In this document: piece by piece, positions 39,294 through 48,876 of the stretch
How positions within the stretch are numbered: position 1 is the stretch's first letter
Layout of the letters: every line of letters begins with the position of its first letter
Origin: Paracoccaceae bacterium
Lineage (GTDB): Bacteria; Pseudomonadota; Alphaproteobacteria; Rhodobacterales; Rhodobacteraceae
DNA length: 64,000 nucleotides
Direction: 5' to 3'
Assembly (NCBI GenBank): GCA_028874915.1
Contig: JAPPHA010000018.1
Coordinates: 1 to 64,000 of the forward strand
Made by a program: the position numbers and the translations under genes
Notes under the pieces: model-generated
Databases searched by the model: none
What the model saw: the letters and a program-made list of their open reading frames with translations, nothing else
Told to the model about the DNA's origin: nothing

Positions 39294-40340
39294 TGGTTTG
39301 TCGGACACGCAGAACGCCGAGCCATCCGTTCGCTGTCGGACCGGGAGAGTTACAGCGCAACATTCGAGTGTCTGAAAACCGATCTGGATGCTGCCGGGAA
39401 GGATCAGTGCTGGCATGAGCTTCTGGAAAAGAGGTCCCAGTATCCGCAATACCGGCTCAACCCGATCCTGCGAACCGTTTCATTCGAGCACATTGACCGT
39501 GCCACTCGCCTGGGCGCGGACATCGATCATTGCAAGGCTGCCGACGGGATTTTTGGTGCGGATGCGCCGACAGGAATTCTCAGCGTTGATGAGCGATCGG
39601 TGTTGAACGACGCTGACGGAAAATTCCGGATCTCGCTCTACAAGGTGTTTCTGTTCCTGCATATCACCACCGCGATCAAATCCGGCGATCTGAACTTTGC
39701 CCGGTCCTACAGATACCGCCCGATGGACGCCTATTTGATCAGCCCTGAACGCCGGAACGGGGAGAAGTCCCGCCTGCTTGAACGGGCGGACTGACCGAAT
39801 TCGCTGATTCTGAAGCGGTTCTGCCGGCACTCAATGATGCGCTGACCAGGCAACATCTGCGCACCAATGCCAATGCGTCGGCCAATCCACACCTGAAGAC
39901 CCGCGCTAATGGCAGCTTTCATATCGCAGCCCCCGGTGTCGGCTCCGAGGCGAAAAATCCGTTTGAAGATCTGTTCCCAAGCCAGCACGATGTGCCGCTG
40001 GCTCAGATTTTGGAGACGGTCAACAACTGGTGCGGCATGCTCGGCGCTTTTGAGCACTGGCAGCAAACCCGCGCCCAACTCACCGCATCCCGCCCCGTGC
40101 CCCTGGCTGGCATCATGGCGCGGGCCCGTTGCATCGGCGTGCGCAGGTTGGCCCGCATTTCGTCACGGGTCTGAAAGCGAACTGGAACACGCCGTCAACT
40201 GGCGTTTCTCCCTTGAGAACATCCGCACGGCGAATGACATCGTGATCAAGGCGACGGACGGGAAGAAACTGCCTGACCTTTACCGCCGCGACCCTGGAGA
40301 ACTCCACACCGCCGGCGACGGACAGACCGCGGCGAAAACC
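39294..40340 (+). pseudogene. Tn3-family transposase, broken by at least two frameshifts
   Basis: Three frames in turn carry pieces of one Tn3-family transposase. The first runs to TGA 39792-39794 and holds FRISLYKVFLFLHITTAIKS and GDLNFARSYRYRPMDAYLIS (family: xSGxLNxxxSYxYRxxDxYLI). The second, to TGA 40172-40174, holds GLTEFADSEAVLPALNDALT and PLAQILETVNNWCGMLGAFE. The third holds ELEHAVNWRFSLENIRTAND and KKLPDLYRRDPGELHTAGDGQ-like text (LPDLYRRDPGELHTAGDG), the well-known Tn3 central region. The catalytic acidic residues cannot be assigned. No terminal inverted repeats or resolvase gene were found. It is dead. Confidence 0.75.
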
Positions 40341-40735
40341 AGCTGGCCAGCCTCATTCCCTGTGGGACTTCATATGCCTTTGTGCAGAGGAACCCAATCT
40401 TGGAACATGCCGCAACCCTCCCGGATGCAATGCCGTGCTCGTCTCGCCGACTGCGTCTGGGTTCAGACTGTGTGTACTGGACTCACATTGCGTTCGGGAG
40501 TGACTTGCACAACCGTCTCGGCATTGCCGGGGCTCCCGACGTGCCTGGGCTTGCCGAACTCATCAGACAGCGCGCCCACGCCTGACGTCGGGGCGGGGGC
40601 CGTGACCAGCCGTCCCCTCCCATCCACGAATTCGACGTCCTGTCACCGGACGCAATGACAGGCATTACTGATGCCGACTATGGGGTGCCGCTGATCAAAA
40701 CCGGGCATTCACCATCGTAATTCTTCCGGCTTACT
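40341..40735 (+). pseudogene. unidentified coding remnants after the Tn3 transposase
   Basis: Two frames look like decayed protein text: one ends DVPGLAELIRQRAHA at 40585 (40580s), and another, from about 40587, reads HEFDVLSPDAMTGITDADYG and then VPLIKTGHSPS with TAA near 40718. A one-base slip between them would join them. I do not recognise the family. Because the pieces sit between a dead transposase and cysE, they may be cargo or the disrupted neighbour of the insertion. Confidence 0.35.
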
Positions 40736-40939
40736 GCCCCAACAACGAAAAGTCCGCAGATTCCGGACTCACGGCCAAAGTTCGTGTCGGCGCCGAACGG
40801 CATTTCACAGGCTTCGAGCTACTGTTGGCAGAGACCGGTATTGTGCACACAGATGTTGCGATCGAGATCGGCGCCCGTTGGACCGGTGAATTCCACTGTA
40901 TCCGACCGGTCGTTCGCGACTCGAAAGAATTACCTGCGC

Positions 40940-41749
40940 TCAGCACTGTTCCCGCAGGAGTTGATCCATGGTTTTCGACGGCTGATCGCAGTCGGTATCT
41001 CCTACGATTCTCGCCGGGACACCAGCCACGGTTTTCCGGGGCGGGACGTCCCGGAGCACGACCGACCCGGCGGCGATGCGGCTGCAGAAATGGACGCGGA
41101 TGTTTCCCAAGACCTTGGCGCCAGCGCCGATGAGTACGCCATTTTCGATCTTCGGATGGCGATCACCGTCGGTCTTTCCGGTTCCTCCGAGGGTGACCGA
41201 ATGCAGCATGGACACGTTGTCGCCCACAGCCGCTGTTTCTCCAATGACGATCGAGTGGGCATGATCGATCATGATTCCCTGGCCCATCTTCGCGCCGGGA
41301 TGAATGTCTACGCCGAACACTTCCGAGATCCGCATCTGAAAGTAGTAGGCCAGTTCCCTTCGGCCGTTCTCCCAGAGCCAGCGACCGATCCGATATCCCT
41401 GAAGCGCCTGGTATCCCTTGAAGAACAGAATCGGCTGAACAAAAAAGTTGCATGCCGGATCCCGATCAAACACCGCAACCAAGTCGGCCCGTGCCGCCTG
41501 ACCGATCGCCGGGTTCGCCGCATAAGCTTCCTTGGCGAGTCCGTAAAGGATCTGGGCCGGCATGTCGTTCGACGCGAGTTTCAGCGAGATCCGATAGCTC
41601 AGGCTCTCCTCCAATGAATCGTGGTGAAGAACACTCGCGTGCACGGTGCCTCCAAGGATTGGCTCGCGTTGGACGATGTCCTCGGCTTCGTTCCGGACCC
41701 GGTCCCAGACCGGATCGAGATTGGTTATGCTGGTTTTCCGTTTCGCCAC
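40940..41749 (-). CDS. cysE: serine O-acetyltransferase
   Basis: 269 residues from GTG 41749 (GGAG nine bases before); an ATG at 41797 gives 285 residues but lacks a Shine-Dalgarno. CysE acetylates L-serine with acetyl-CoA, making the acceptor for sulfide in cysteine synthesis. The N-terminal helical part (DPVWDRVRNEAEDIVQREPI) precedes the left-handed beta-helix of hexapeptide repeats (GVDIHPGAKMGQGIMIDHAH, VIGETAAVGDNVSMLHSVTL, GGTGKTDGDRHPKIENGVLI). A C-terminal tail (KTMDQLLREQC) ends without the usual Ile; family members often end with an isoleucine that binds the synthase. Follows Tn3 debris on the other strand. Confidence 0.95.
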   Translation of the reverse strand: MAKRKTSITNLDPVWDRVRNEAEDIVQREPILGGTVHASVLHHDSLEESLSYRISLKLASNDMPAQILYGLAKEAYAANPAIGQAARADLVAVFDRDPACNFFVQPILFFKGYQALQGYRIGRWLWENGRRELAYYFQMRISEVFGVDIHPGAKMGQGIMIDHAHSIVIGETAAVGDNVSMLHSVTLGGTGKTDGDRHPKIENGVLIGAGAKVLGNIRVHFCSRIAAGSVVLRDVPPRKTVAGVPARIVGDTDCDQPSKTMDQLLREQC

Positions 41750-42034
41750 TGTCCTGCTCCACCCGTCGATCTGGCCGCAATCTCCAGGCCCGCACATGGG
41801 CCCGTGTCTGTTTTGATTTCAGGATAACACGCCTGACAAACCGATGTCGAATGTTCTCAATTGAATTCGGTCGGACCGGCAGAAAGCGTCAAGGAAATGT
41901 GTGGGCGGTGTGACCGCCCTGCATGGATCAAGAACGAAAAACGCCCCGGGGAACTTGCAGGTCAATCACTGGCCATTCCTCGCAAGGCAGTGGGAGCGGA
42001 ATGGCCGGGGCCCGGCAGCCAATGGTGAAACCAC

Positions 42035-43021
42035 CTATTGGTCTTGGCGTTCTCTTTCCATCCTTCGCCAACGAGCCACGTTGCGGTTGTGCTCGGCCAG
42101 TGTCGCGGAAAAGACATGTCCGCCGGTGCCGTCGGCGACAAAGAACATGTTGTCGGAGTCGGCTGGACGAAGTGTTGCCTCAATGGATGCCCGCCCCGGG
42201 TTGGCAATCGGCGTCGGCGGCAGCCCGGAGATGATGTAGGTATTGTAAGGCGTGTCACTCGCCAGTTCGCTCTCGCGCAGACCGCGTCCGAGGCTGGACT
42301 GACCGCCGGTCAGTCCATAGATGACCGTCGGGTCGCTTTGCAGTTTCCAGCCGCGACGAAGGCGATTGACGAAGACAGCCGCGACCTCCGACCGTTCGGA
42401 TTCGACCCCGGTCTCCCGCTCGACGATCGACGCGAGAATCAGTGCCTCCTCTGGAGAATCCAGTGGGAGGTTCGCCGCCCGCCCCTCCCATGCATCTTCC
42501 AGAATTGCGGACTGCGCCATCCGCATGCGATCGATCACCGACTGCCGAGAATCTCCCTTCGACACGGCATAGGTGTCCGGCGCAAGAGACCCTTCGGCCG
42601 GGGACTCGGTGACCTCCCCTGTCAACTCATCCACGTCGGCAATTCGGGCGAGAACCTGATGAACCGTGAAGCCCTCCGGAACAGTCACCCAGTAAAACAC
42701 GCCCCGGCCGGACGTCAGCCGTTCGAGAACCGCCTTCATCGTTGAACGGGCCGCCAGAGGGTATTCGCCGTATTTCAGCGCCTCCTCCAGGCGCAGGAAA
42801 CGGGCACCGATTCGGAAGACGGCAGCGTTGGAAATGATTCCGTCCGATTCCAGGCGATCGGCGACGGCATACAGGGATTCGCCCTTTTCGATGATGAAGA
42901 CGCTATCGGCTGCCAGCGGGCCGGATCGATGAAATTCGTGGCGACCCCATGCGAGAACGCCAGCAACAAGTACCAGCGCCAGTATGACGAGATTGAAAGC
43001 ATTCGAGGCCACATGACGCAT
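42035..43021 (-). CDS. mltG: endolytic peptidoglycan transglycosylase MltG
   Basis: 328 residues. MltG cuts nascent glycan strands and so sets their length; it is anchored in the inner membrane. One N-terminal helix (AFNLVILALVLVAGVLAWGR), a LysM-like part (VFIIEKGESLYAVADRLESD), and the YceG domain with the catalytic Glu in LILASIVERETGVESERSEV, the KLQSDPTVIYGLTGGQ stretch and PYNTYIISGLPPTPIANPGR are visible. Eight bases lie between the fabF stop and its start, so it is the last gene of the fab operon, a common order. The Shine-Dalgarno is weak. Confidence 0.95.
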   Translation of the reverse strand: MRHVASNAFNLVILALVLVAGVLAWGRHEFHRSGPLAADSVFIIEKGESLYAVADRLESDGIISNAAVFRIGARFLRLEEALKYGEYPLAARSTMKAVLERLTSGRGVFYWVTVPEGFTVHQVLARIADVDELTGEVTESPAEGSLAPDTYAVSKGDSRQSVIDRMRMAQSAILEDAWEGRAANLPLDSPEEALILASIVERETGVESERSEVAAVFVNRLRRGWKLQSDPTVIYGLTGGQSSLGRGLRESELASDTPYNTYIISGLPPTPIANPGRASIEATLRPADSDNMFFVADGTGGHVFSATLAEHNRNVARWRRMERERQDQ

Positions 43022-43029
43022 GGTCGCGG

Positions 43030-44292
43030 TCAGTCTTCGTCGGCTCCGGCAATCAGCGAGACATTGGTTCCGCCGAAGCCGAATGAATTCGACAGGACGA
43101 TCCGAATGTCCCTTTCAACCGCGTGGTTCGGAGCGAGGTCGATCTCGGAATCTATCTCGGGCGTGTCCAGATTGAGGGTCGGTGGCGCAGTCTGGTCACG
43201 AATTGCGAGCACGCAAAAAATAAACTCGACGGCACCTGCGGCACCAAGAAGGTGCCCGATCGACGACTTGGTCGAGGACATCGTGACGTTTCGTGCAGAC
43301 GGCCCCAGCAGATGGGCCACCGTGTCCAATTCGATCGTATCCGCCATCGTCGATGTCCCATGGGCGTTTATGTAGTCGACGTCCGACGGATCCAATGCAG
43401 CCCGCCTGAGTGCCGCCGACATCGAACGAAAGCCGCCGTTGCCGTCTTCGGGCGGCGCGGTGACGTGATGGGCATCACCCGAGAGTCCGAACCCGAGGAC
43501 CTCGGCCAGGATTGGCGCCCCCCTTGCCCGGGCATGGTCCCGTTCCTCGAGAACAACCACACCGGATCCTTCGCCCATGACAAATCCGTCACGATCAACA
43601 TCCCAGGGCCGAGAAGCCCGCGCCGGGTCATGCGCCCAAGCCGTCGACAATGCCCGGCAAGCATTGAATCCTGCAATTCCGAGTTCGGTGATCGGACTCT
43701 CCGCCCCCCCGGCGACCATGACGTCCGCATCGTCCATCATGATCAGGCGGGCAGCATCGGCGATGGCATGGGCTCCGGTCGAACAGGCCGTCACCACAGA
43801 ATGGTTGGGTCCCCGGAATCCGTAACGGATGGAGACCTGGCCCGATGCCAGGTTGATCAGCGCGCCCGGGATGAAGAACGGTGATATCCGCCGTGCCCCA
43901 CGGTCGCGAAGCACGGCCGCAGAATTGGCAATCGATTCCAGCCCGCCGATACCGGAGCCGATCATTACGCCGGTGCGATCCCGACTTTCCTGATCTTCCG
44001 GCGTCCAACCCGCTTCCGCGATCGCCTGGTCTGCCGCTGCCATCGCATAGAGGATGAACCGATCCACCTTGCGGCTCTCTTTGGGCGCCATCCAGTCGTC
44101 GGCATTGAAACTCCCGTCCGACCCGTCGCCACAAGGGACTTCACAGGCGTATCCGGTTGTCAGTTTCGACGCGTCAAAACGGGAAATGGCTGCAGCCCCG
44201 GACTCACCGGCCAGCATTCGATTCCAGGTCGTGTCCACGCCACAACCCAAGGGCGACACCATCCCCAATCCTGTCACAACGACCCGTCGCAT
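43030..44292 (-). CDS. fabF: 3-oxoacyl-ACP synthase II
   Basis: 420 residues from ATG 44292 (MRRVVVTGLG). FabF condenses malonyl-ACP with acyl-ACP in fatty-acid elongation. The catalytic triad can be placed: C170 in NHSVVTACSTGAHA, His in YINAHGTSTMADTI, and His in TKSSIGHLLGAAGAVE. The usual VDRDGFVMGEGSGVVVLEE is present. Upstream the next gene is not acpP as usual but a HisA-like gene (195 bases away), with acpP behind that. Confidence 0.96.
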   Translation of the reverse strand: MRRVVVTGLGMVSPLGCGVDTTWNRMLAGESGAAAISRFDASKLTTGYACEVPCGDGSDGSFNADDWMAPKESRKVDRFILYAMAAADQAIAEAGWTPEDQESRDRTGVMIGSGIGGLESIANSAAVLRDRGARRISPFFIPGALINLASGQVSIRYGFRGPNHSVVTACSTGAHAIADAARLIMMDDADVMVAGGAESPITELGIAGFNACRALSTAWAHDPARASRPWDVDRDGFVMGEGSGVVVLEERDHARARGAPILAEVLGFGLSGDAHHVTAPPEDGNGGFRSMSAALRRAALDPSDVDYINAHGTSTMADTIELDTVAHLLGPSARNVTMSSTKSSIGHLLGAAGAVEFIFCVLAIRDQTAPPTLNLDTPEIDSEIDLAPNHAVERDIRIVLSNSFGFGGTNVSLIAGADED

Positions 44293-44487
44293 GCGCGCTC
44301 CCGAATGCCCCGAATTCAACCTGCAGTTTCTACCGGCATGCCCCCTTTGGAACAAGCACCGGTTACTGGAGGGGTGATTCCCGAAACTGAAAACGGAGTG
44401 AAAAGAGGGGGCCGTTCACCGGTTTCTCGTACGCCCATTACCGGATTGAAAGGTCAGGTCTTGCCGGCCAATGTTGCCGGTTACCGG

Positions 44488-45231
44488 TCACAGGAAATCG
44501 GCGACCTTTTCCGGTCTCGGAGTCGCCACGTCCAGCGCTTCGGCCAGGTCGACCTGTCTGTTGAACAGTGCCCGGCCGACGATGGCACCGTGGATGGTCC
44601 CGATATACTTGAGCGTTGATATGTCGTCGAGGCTGCGGACAAGGCCACTGGCAATCACCGGGGTCTTTGTGGCTGCCGCGACCGACGCGACGTCCGACAT
44701 GGCGAGGTCCGTTTCCTCGGCCTCGACACCCACATCGGTAAACAGGATGGCCGAAAGCGGTGTCCTGTCAAATGCCCGAACAAAATCCAGAACATCGAAC
44801 ATGCTGGTCTTGCGCCAGCCGTCCGTCAAAACCTTGCCCTTGTAGGCATCGACCGCCAGCACGATCTGGTCGGGATAGAGCCGGCCGGCCCGTTTGACCA
44901 AATCCGGCGTCCTGACCGCTGCGGTCCCGATGACAATTCTCCCAGCCCCGATTTCGACGCCTTCGTACACCGCTTCCGCGCTGCGAAAACCGCCGGCAAG
45001 CTGGACAGGTATCCCGGCCTGACGAATAATCTCGATCACGAGTTCCCGGTTGCGGTCGTCGCCGTCGACGGCGTCGAGATCTGTGACATGCATCCATTCC
45101 GCCCCAGTACGGGCGAATTCGCGCGCCTTCTCGACCGGGTCGACGTGCCAGATCAGAGGATCGTCCATGCGCCCGCGCCTCAAACTGACACAAAGGCCGT
45201 TCTTGAGTTCGATCGCGGGAAAGATGACCAT
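44488..45231 (-). CDS. HisA-related (beta-alpha)8-barrel protein inside the fab cluster
   Basis: 247 residues from ATG 45231 (GGAG nine bases before). The fold is clearly HisA/HisF: VIFPAIELKNGLCVSLRRGR, EWMHVTDLDAVDGDDRNREL, phosphate loops AGGFRSAEAVYEG and IVIGTAAVRTPD, and VLAVDAYKGKVLTDGWRKTS, ending IHGAIVGRALFNRQVDLAEA. In true HisA the general acid is Asp at position 8 (PAIDLxxG); here it is Glu (PAIELKNG). The second catalytic Asp (D128) remains. Similar HisA-like proteins with PxIEL are, as I recall, a separate paralogue in some Alphaproteobacteria, without assigned reaction. It stands between acpP and fabF, away from his genes. May be a relative with a new substrate. Confidence 0.75.
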   Translation of the reverse strand: MVIFPAIELKNGLCVSLRRGRMDDPLIWHVDPVEKAREFARTGAEWMHVTDLDAVDGDDRNRELVIEIIRQAGIPVQLAGGFRSAEAVYEGVEIGAGRIVIGTAAVRTPDLVKRAGRLYPDQIVLAVDAYKGKVLTDGWRKTSMFDVLDFVRAFDRTPLSAILFTDVGVEAEETDLAMSDVASVAAATKTPVIASGLVRSLDDISTLKYIGTIHGAIVGRALFNRQVDLAEALDVATPRPEKVADFL

Positions 45232-45633
45232 GGATTCGATCTCCGTCTTCTGATGGCGCATCCGGCGGCGTGGGAAACCTAGTCCTGAACCCAACCACGG
45301 TCCGTGAACCTGCCGGTGGCGGTACCGTCGGGGCCATTCAACCGCAAAGTCGGCAATCTGTCAAAATTTCTGCCGAACCGGGCGCCGTGCCGGGCCTGAT
45401 CACGCATCGGCCCCAGACCTCAACGCATCCAGAGGAATGGAGCGGTCAGACACCGGCTGTTTCCGAATCAAACCTGCTAACCGGGGCGCGGTTTTGTGTG
45501 AAACGGTCGCCCGGCGGGTCTCGATCGAACCAGGGCTACCCGTCGTCGCGTGCTGCCGGGACCGGATCTATACAGTTGGTTAAGGCGAATTCAATAGCGA
45601 CAACAACAGGACGATTCGTGAGACTCCGCGACA
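45232..45633. other. 400-base gap between acpP and the HisA-like gene
   Basis: Unusually long for the inside of a fab cluster. No frame with family likeness and no clear terminator. The size suggests that the HisA-like gene, and perhaps fabF, has a promoter of its own here, but I cannot point at boxes. Confidence 0.4.
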
Positions 45634-45870
45634 TTAACTCACGGCATTCTCAATGAATTTCACCGCGTCATCGAATGTCTGGATGGTTTCCGCGGCGTCG
45701 TCAGGTATCTCAATCCCGAATTCTTCTTCGAAGGCCATCACCAGTTCGACGGTATCGAGGCTGTCGGCGCCCAAATCGTCGATGAAAGACGCCGCTTCAG
45801 TCACCTTGTCTTCATCCACGCTAAGTTGTTCGACGACAATCTTCTTCACGCGATCCGATACGTCGCTCAT
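45634..45870 (-). CDS. acpP: acyl carrier protein
   Basis: 78 residues, from ATG 45870 with GGAGAGG just upstream. The phosphopantetheine serine is S37 in [20 protein letters not shown], the universal DSL motif. The protein is acidic, as expected, with [20 protein letters not shown] in helix III. AcpP carries growing fatty acyl chains. It follows fabG (190 bases) on the same strand. Confidence 0.98.
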   Translation of the reverse strand: MSDVSDRVKKIVVEQLSVDEDKVTEAASFIDDLGADSLDTVELVMAFEEEFGIEIPDDAAETIQTFDDAVKFIENAVS

Positions 45871-46061
45871 GGTGCATGTCCTCTCCGTAACTCGGGTAAC
45901 ACCCGGATTGACCCGTTGTCGGCGCATCGCCGGTGTCTGCCAGGCCTTTCCGGACCGGCATCCGATGGCCTATACCATACGGTGGCCCAATGGCAATCGG
46001 GTTTGCCGCCGGTTTCGCCGATCCCGGCGACCCGGAATCGGCAACGACTGACACCCATTGT

Positions 46062-46805
46062 TCAGACCATCAACATGCCACCATTTACATGAAGCGTCTG
46101 ACCCGTCACATAGGCGGCTTCGTCGCTGGCCAGGTACCGAACCGCTGCCGCCACATCCTCTGTTGAGCCGAACCGGCCTGCTGGAATGGCCGCCCTGGAT
46201 TTCTCGACCACGGTCTCGGGCAACCCTTCTGTCATGGCCGTATCAATGAAGCCCGGTGCCACGCAATTTGCCGTCACACCGCGGCTTGCCGTTTCCTGGG
46301 CGACCGACTTGGTCATGGCGATCATGCCGGCCTTCGACGCTGCATAATTCGCCTGTCCGGCGTTGCCGGTAATGCCAACAACTGACGCGATGTTGATGAT
46401 TCGGCCCCATCTCTGTCTCATCATCGGTCGGATGGCCGCCTTCATCAAACGCATCGATGCGAGAAGGTTGACCTCGAGAATCCGGGTCCAATCGTCATCA
46501 CCCATGCGCATGAAGAGGCCATCCCGCGTGATGGCGGCATTGTTGACAAGGATGTCAAGGGATCCGCCTGCGTCGATGGCCCGCTGCGGAAGTCGACCAG
46601 TTTCTTCCCGATTCCCAAGATCGCAGGGCAGCACGGCGTTCCGGTCCACCAACTCGTCGGACAACGCCGCGAGGGCGTCGGTCCGGGTTCCCGACAAGAC
46701 CACCGTGGCCCCCCCGGCATGCAGTGCCCGAGCGATCCCACCTCCGATTCCCCCCGACGCTCCGGTCACCAGGGCTACCTTTCCGGCCAGGCCAAACATA
46801 CCCAT
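46062..46805 (-). CDS. fabG: 3-oxoacyl-ACP reductase
   Basis: 247 residues from ATG 46805 (GGAG six bases before; ATG 46799 is also near). FabG reduces 3-oxoacyl-ACP with NADPH. The SDR marks are GKVALVTGASGGIGGGIARA (cofactor), LDILVNNAAITRDGLF, and Ser-Tyr-Lys in INIASVVGITGNAGQANYAA, with NYAASKAG. The C-terminal GRFGSTEDVAAAVRYLASDE and TGQTLHVNGGMLMV are FabG-typical. The place between fabD and acpP supports it over other SDRs. Confidence 0.95.
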   Translation of the reverse strand: MGMFGLAGKVALVTGASGGIGGGIARALHAGGATVVLSGTRTDALAALSDELVDRNAVLPCDLGNREETGRLPQRAIDAGGSLDILVNNAAITRDGLFMRMGDDDWTRILEVNLLASMRLMKAAIRPMMRQRWGRIINIASVVGITGNAGQANYAASKAGMIAMTKSVAQETASRGVTANCVAPGFIDTAMTEGLPETVVEKSRAAIPAGRFGSTEDVAAAVRYLASDEAAYVTGQTLHVNGGMLMV

Positions 46806-47037
46806 TTCCCACTCCGTTTTCAGTTGGGCCTGACCCTGGATCGACTGCGGTCCCAGGGGTTCCGTAACGGCCCTGCTCCGAGACTCCCGTCGCGGCTCCA
46901 CCTGCCGTTGACGCCACCAGGACTCTGCGCCGACAGTATTAACGGCCTGGAATCCGGTCCAGGTCAAACCCGATCGAAGCCGCCTGCATCATCCGCCTTT
47001 CCTTGCGGTCGGTCCGGGAAATCAGGGGTTCATTGCT

Positions 47038-48015
47038 TCATTCCGTTCCGCTCCGACCGTGAACCGTCAGGACTTCGAGGGTTTCGGCCACATCCGTGAC
47101 CGACTGTATCGCGCAGCTGGTCAGGTTCCTGTCGATCCGACGGATCATTCCCGACAGGGTGGCCCCGGGACCGAATTCGCAGACCCGACCGACACCCTCA
47201 GTGCGCATCCGCAGGATCGATTCCCGCCACCGAACCGGTGCCGTGACCTGATCGAGAAGCAATCGCCGGATGCACTCCGGATCGTCAACGGGCGCTGCCG
47301 TAACGTTGGCAACGACCGGGACCCGCGGGACCCGAATCGGAACGTCGCGTAGTGCGGCTTCCATCCGCTCCGCAGCCGGTTTCATGAGGGCACAGTGGAA
47401 TGGCGCCGACACCGGCAGCATGACCGCCCGGCGGGCACCATGGTCCTGCGCCATCGCTGCCGCACGCTCCACGGCCGGTCGATGTCCAGAGACAACCACC
47501 TGTGTCGGATCATTGTCATTCGCCACCTGGCAGACGAGATCACCGGCCGCGGCCGCGGCCAGCCGCCGAACCGACCCCAAGTCCGCCCCAAGGATGGCAG
47601 CCATGGCGCCTTCACCCGGCGGAACGGCGTCCTGCATTGCCTGGCCGCGAATTCGCAGAAGACGGGCGGTATCGGCCAAGGTCAGCGCTCCCATCGCGCA
47701 CAAGGCCGAATACTCTCCCAGCGAATGCCCGGCAACGAGATCAGGAAGCCAGTTCGGAAGGCCTTCGGCCTCCATGGCGGCCAAGGTTGCCATGGACGTC
47801 ACCATGAGCGCCGGTTGAGCATTGGCGGTCAGCGTCAATGTTTCGATGTCCCCATCCCAGATCAACGCTGACAGCCGTTCGTCAAGCGCCTCGTCGACGG
47901 ATTCGAAGACAGCCTTTGCCGCCGGCCACGCCTCGGCAATCGCCTTGCCCATTCCGACTTTCTGTGCGCCCTGCCCGGGAAACACGAATGCAGTTCTGCT
48001 CCCCTTGCCCGGCAT
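47038..48015 (-). CDS. fabD: malonyl-CoA:ACP transacylase
   Basis: 325 residues. FabD moves malonyl from CoA to AcpP. Marks are [20 protein letters not shown] at the N-terminus, the catalytic serine S98 in [20 protein letters not shown], and the catalytic His in [24 protein letters not shown] lies about seven bases before the ATG at 48015. It is the first gene of the fab cluster and divergent from rpsF with about 230 bases between. Confidence 0.96.
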   Translation of the reverse strand: MPGKGSRTAFVFPGQGAQKVGMGKAIAEAWPAAKAVFESVDEALDERLSALIWDGDIETLTLTANAQPALMVTSMATLAAMEAEGLPNWLPDLVAGHSLGEYSALCAMGALTLADTARLLRIRGQAMQDAVPPGEGAMAAILGADLGSVRRLAAAAAGDLVCQVANDNDPTQVVVSGHRPAVERAAAMAQDHGARRAVMLPVSAPFHCALMKPAAERMEAALRDVPIRVPRVPVVANVTAAPVDDPECIRRLLLDQVTAPVRWRESILRMRTEGVGRVCEFGPGATLSGMIRRIDRNLTSCAIQSVTDVAETLEVLTVHGRSGTE

Positions 48016-48249
48016 GGCCGTCTCCCTGCTAGACCGGATTTCCGGGTACGGTGCCCGAAGTCCGCATCGCGATTATACCGGCCCCGGCAGCCCGTCCAGC
48101 CCTTGCATTCCGCGTGCCGCGTAGGTAAAGGGACGCGCTTTCCGCGAAAATGCGGCGGAACGGCCTTTCGAATACGGGCGCGGAGGGGCTCGTTTCGTAT
48201 TGCAGGACGGACCGGAACAGACATCAGGAACCGAAAGTCGGAAAACGGA

Positions 48250-48606
48250 ATGGCGCTCTACGAGCATGTATTCATTGCGCGTCAGGATCTGTCGCACGCG
48301 CAGGCCGAAGGGCTCATGGAGCACTTCGGGAATGTCCTGAAAGAGAACGGCGGGTCGCTGGTTCTTCGGGAGTATTGGGGTCTCAAGACTCTGGCCTACA
48401 AGATAAACAAGAACCGCAAGGGTCATTACGGGTTCTTTCGATCAGATGCCCCGGCCCCTGCGGTCAAGGAAATGGAACGCCAGATGCGTTTCCATGAAGA
48501 TGTTCTGCGGGTGCTGACAACCCGGGTCGACGAGCACAGTGATGGCCCGTCGATCATGATGCAGTCCAAATCGTCCCACAAGGACCGTCACCGATCCCGC
48601 CGATAG
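48250..48606 (+). CDS. rpsF: 30S ribosomal protein S6
   Basis: 118 residues. [40 protein letters not shown] and KKNRKGHY-like ([20 protein letters not shown]) match bS6. The protein binds 16S rRNA as a pair with S18, whose gene follows 24 bases later. The longer upstream frame is not family-like, and ATG 48250 is the natural start. The usual DNA-replication or dnaB gene downstream of rplI in other bacteria is not seen here. Confidence 0.97.
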   Translation: MALYEHVFIARQDLSHAQAEGLMEHFGNVLKENGGSLVLREYWGLKTLAYKINKNRKGHYGFFRSDAPAPAVKEMERQMRFHEDVLRVLTTRVDEHSDGPSIMMQSKSSHKDRHRSRR

Positions 48607-48630
48607 CGCCGGGATTCAGGGAGCACCGTC

Positions 48631-48858
48631 ATGGCAGCCAGACAATTCTTCCGCCGCCGCAAGTCCTGTCCGTTCTCCGGCGAAAACTCGCCGACGATCG
48701 ACTACAAGGATGTCCGGCTTCTACAACGTTTCGTGTCCGAACGTGGCAAGATCGTACCGTCTCGGATCACGGCCGTCTCGGCAAAAAAGCAGCGTGAACT
48801 GTCACGGGCCATCAAGCGCGCCCGGTATCTCGCGCTCTTGCCTTATGCAATCAAATAG
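48631..48858 (+). CDS. rpsR: 30S ribosomal protein S18
   Basis: 75 residues. [40 protein letters not shown] and [20 protein letters not shown] are bS18 signatures. It sits between rpsF and rplI in the standard order and partners with S6 on the platform of the small subunit. GGGAGCACCGTC precedes the ATG. Confidence 0.98.
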   Translation: MAARQFFRRRKSCPFSGENSPTIDYKDVRLLQRFVSERGKIVPSRITAVSAKKQRELSRAIKRARYLALLPYAIK

Positions 48859-48876
48859 CCGAATCGGAACTGCGCA

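Noticed and set aside
40784..41617. 277-codon plus-strand frame
   Set aside because: Antisense to cysE, which has hexapeptide repeats and a good start.
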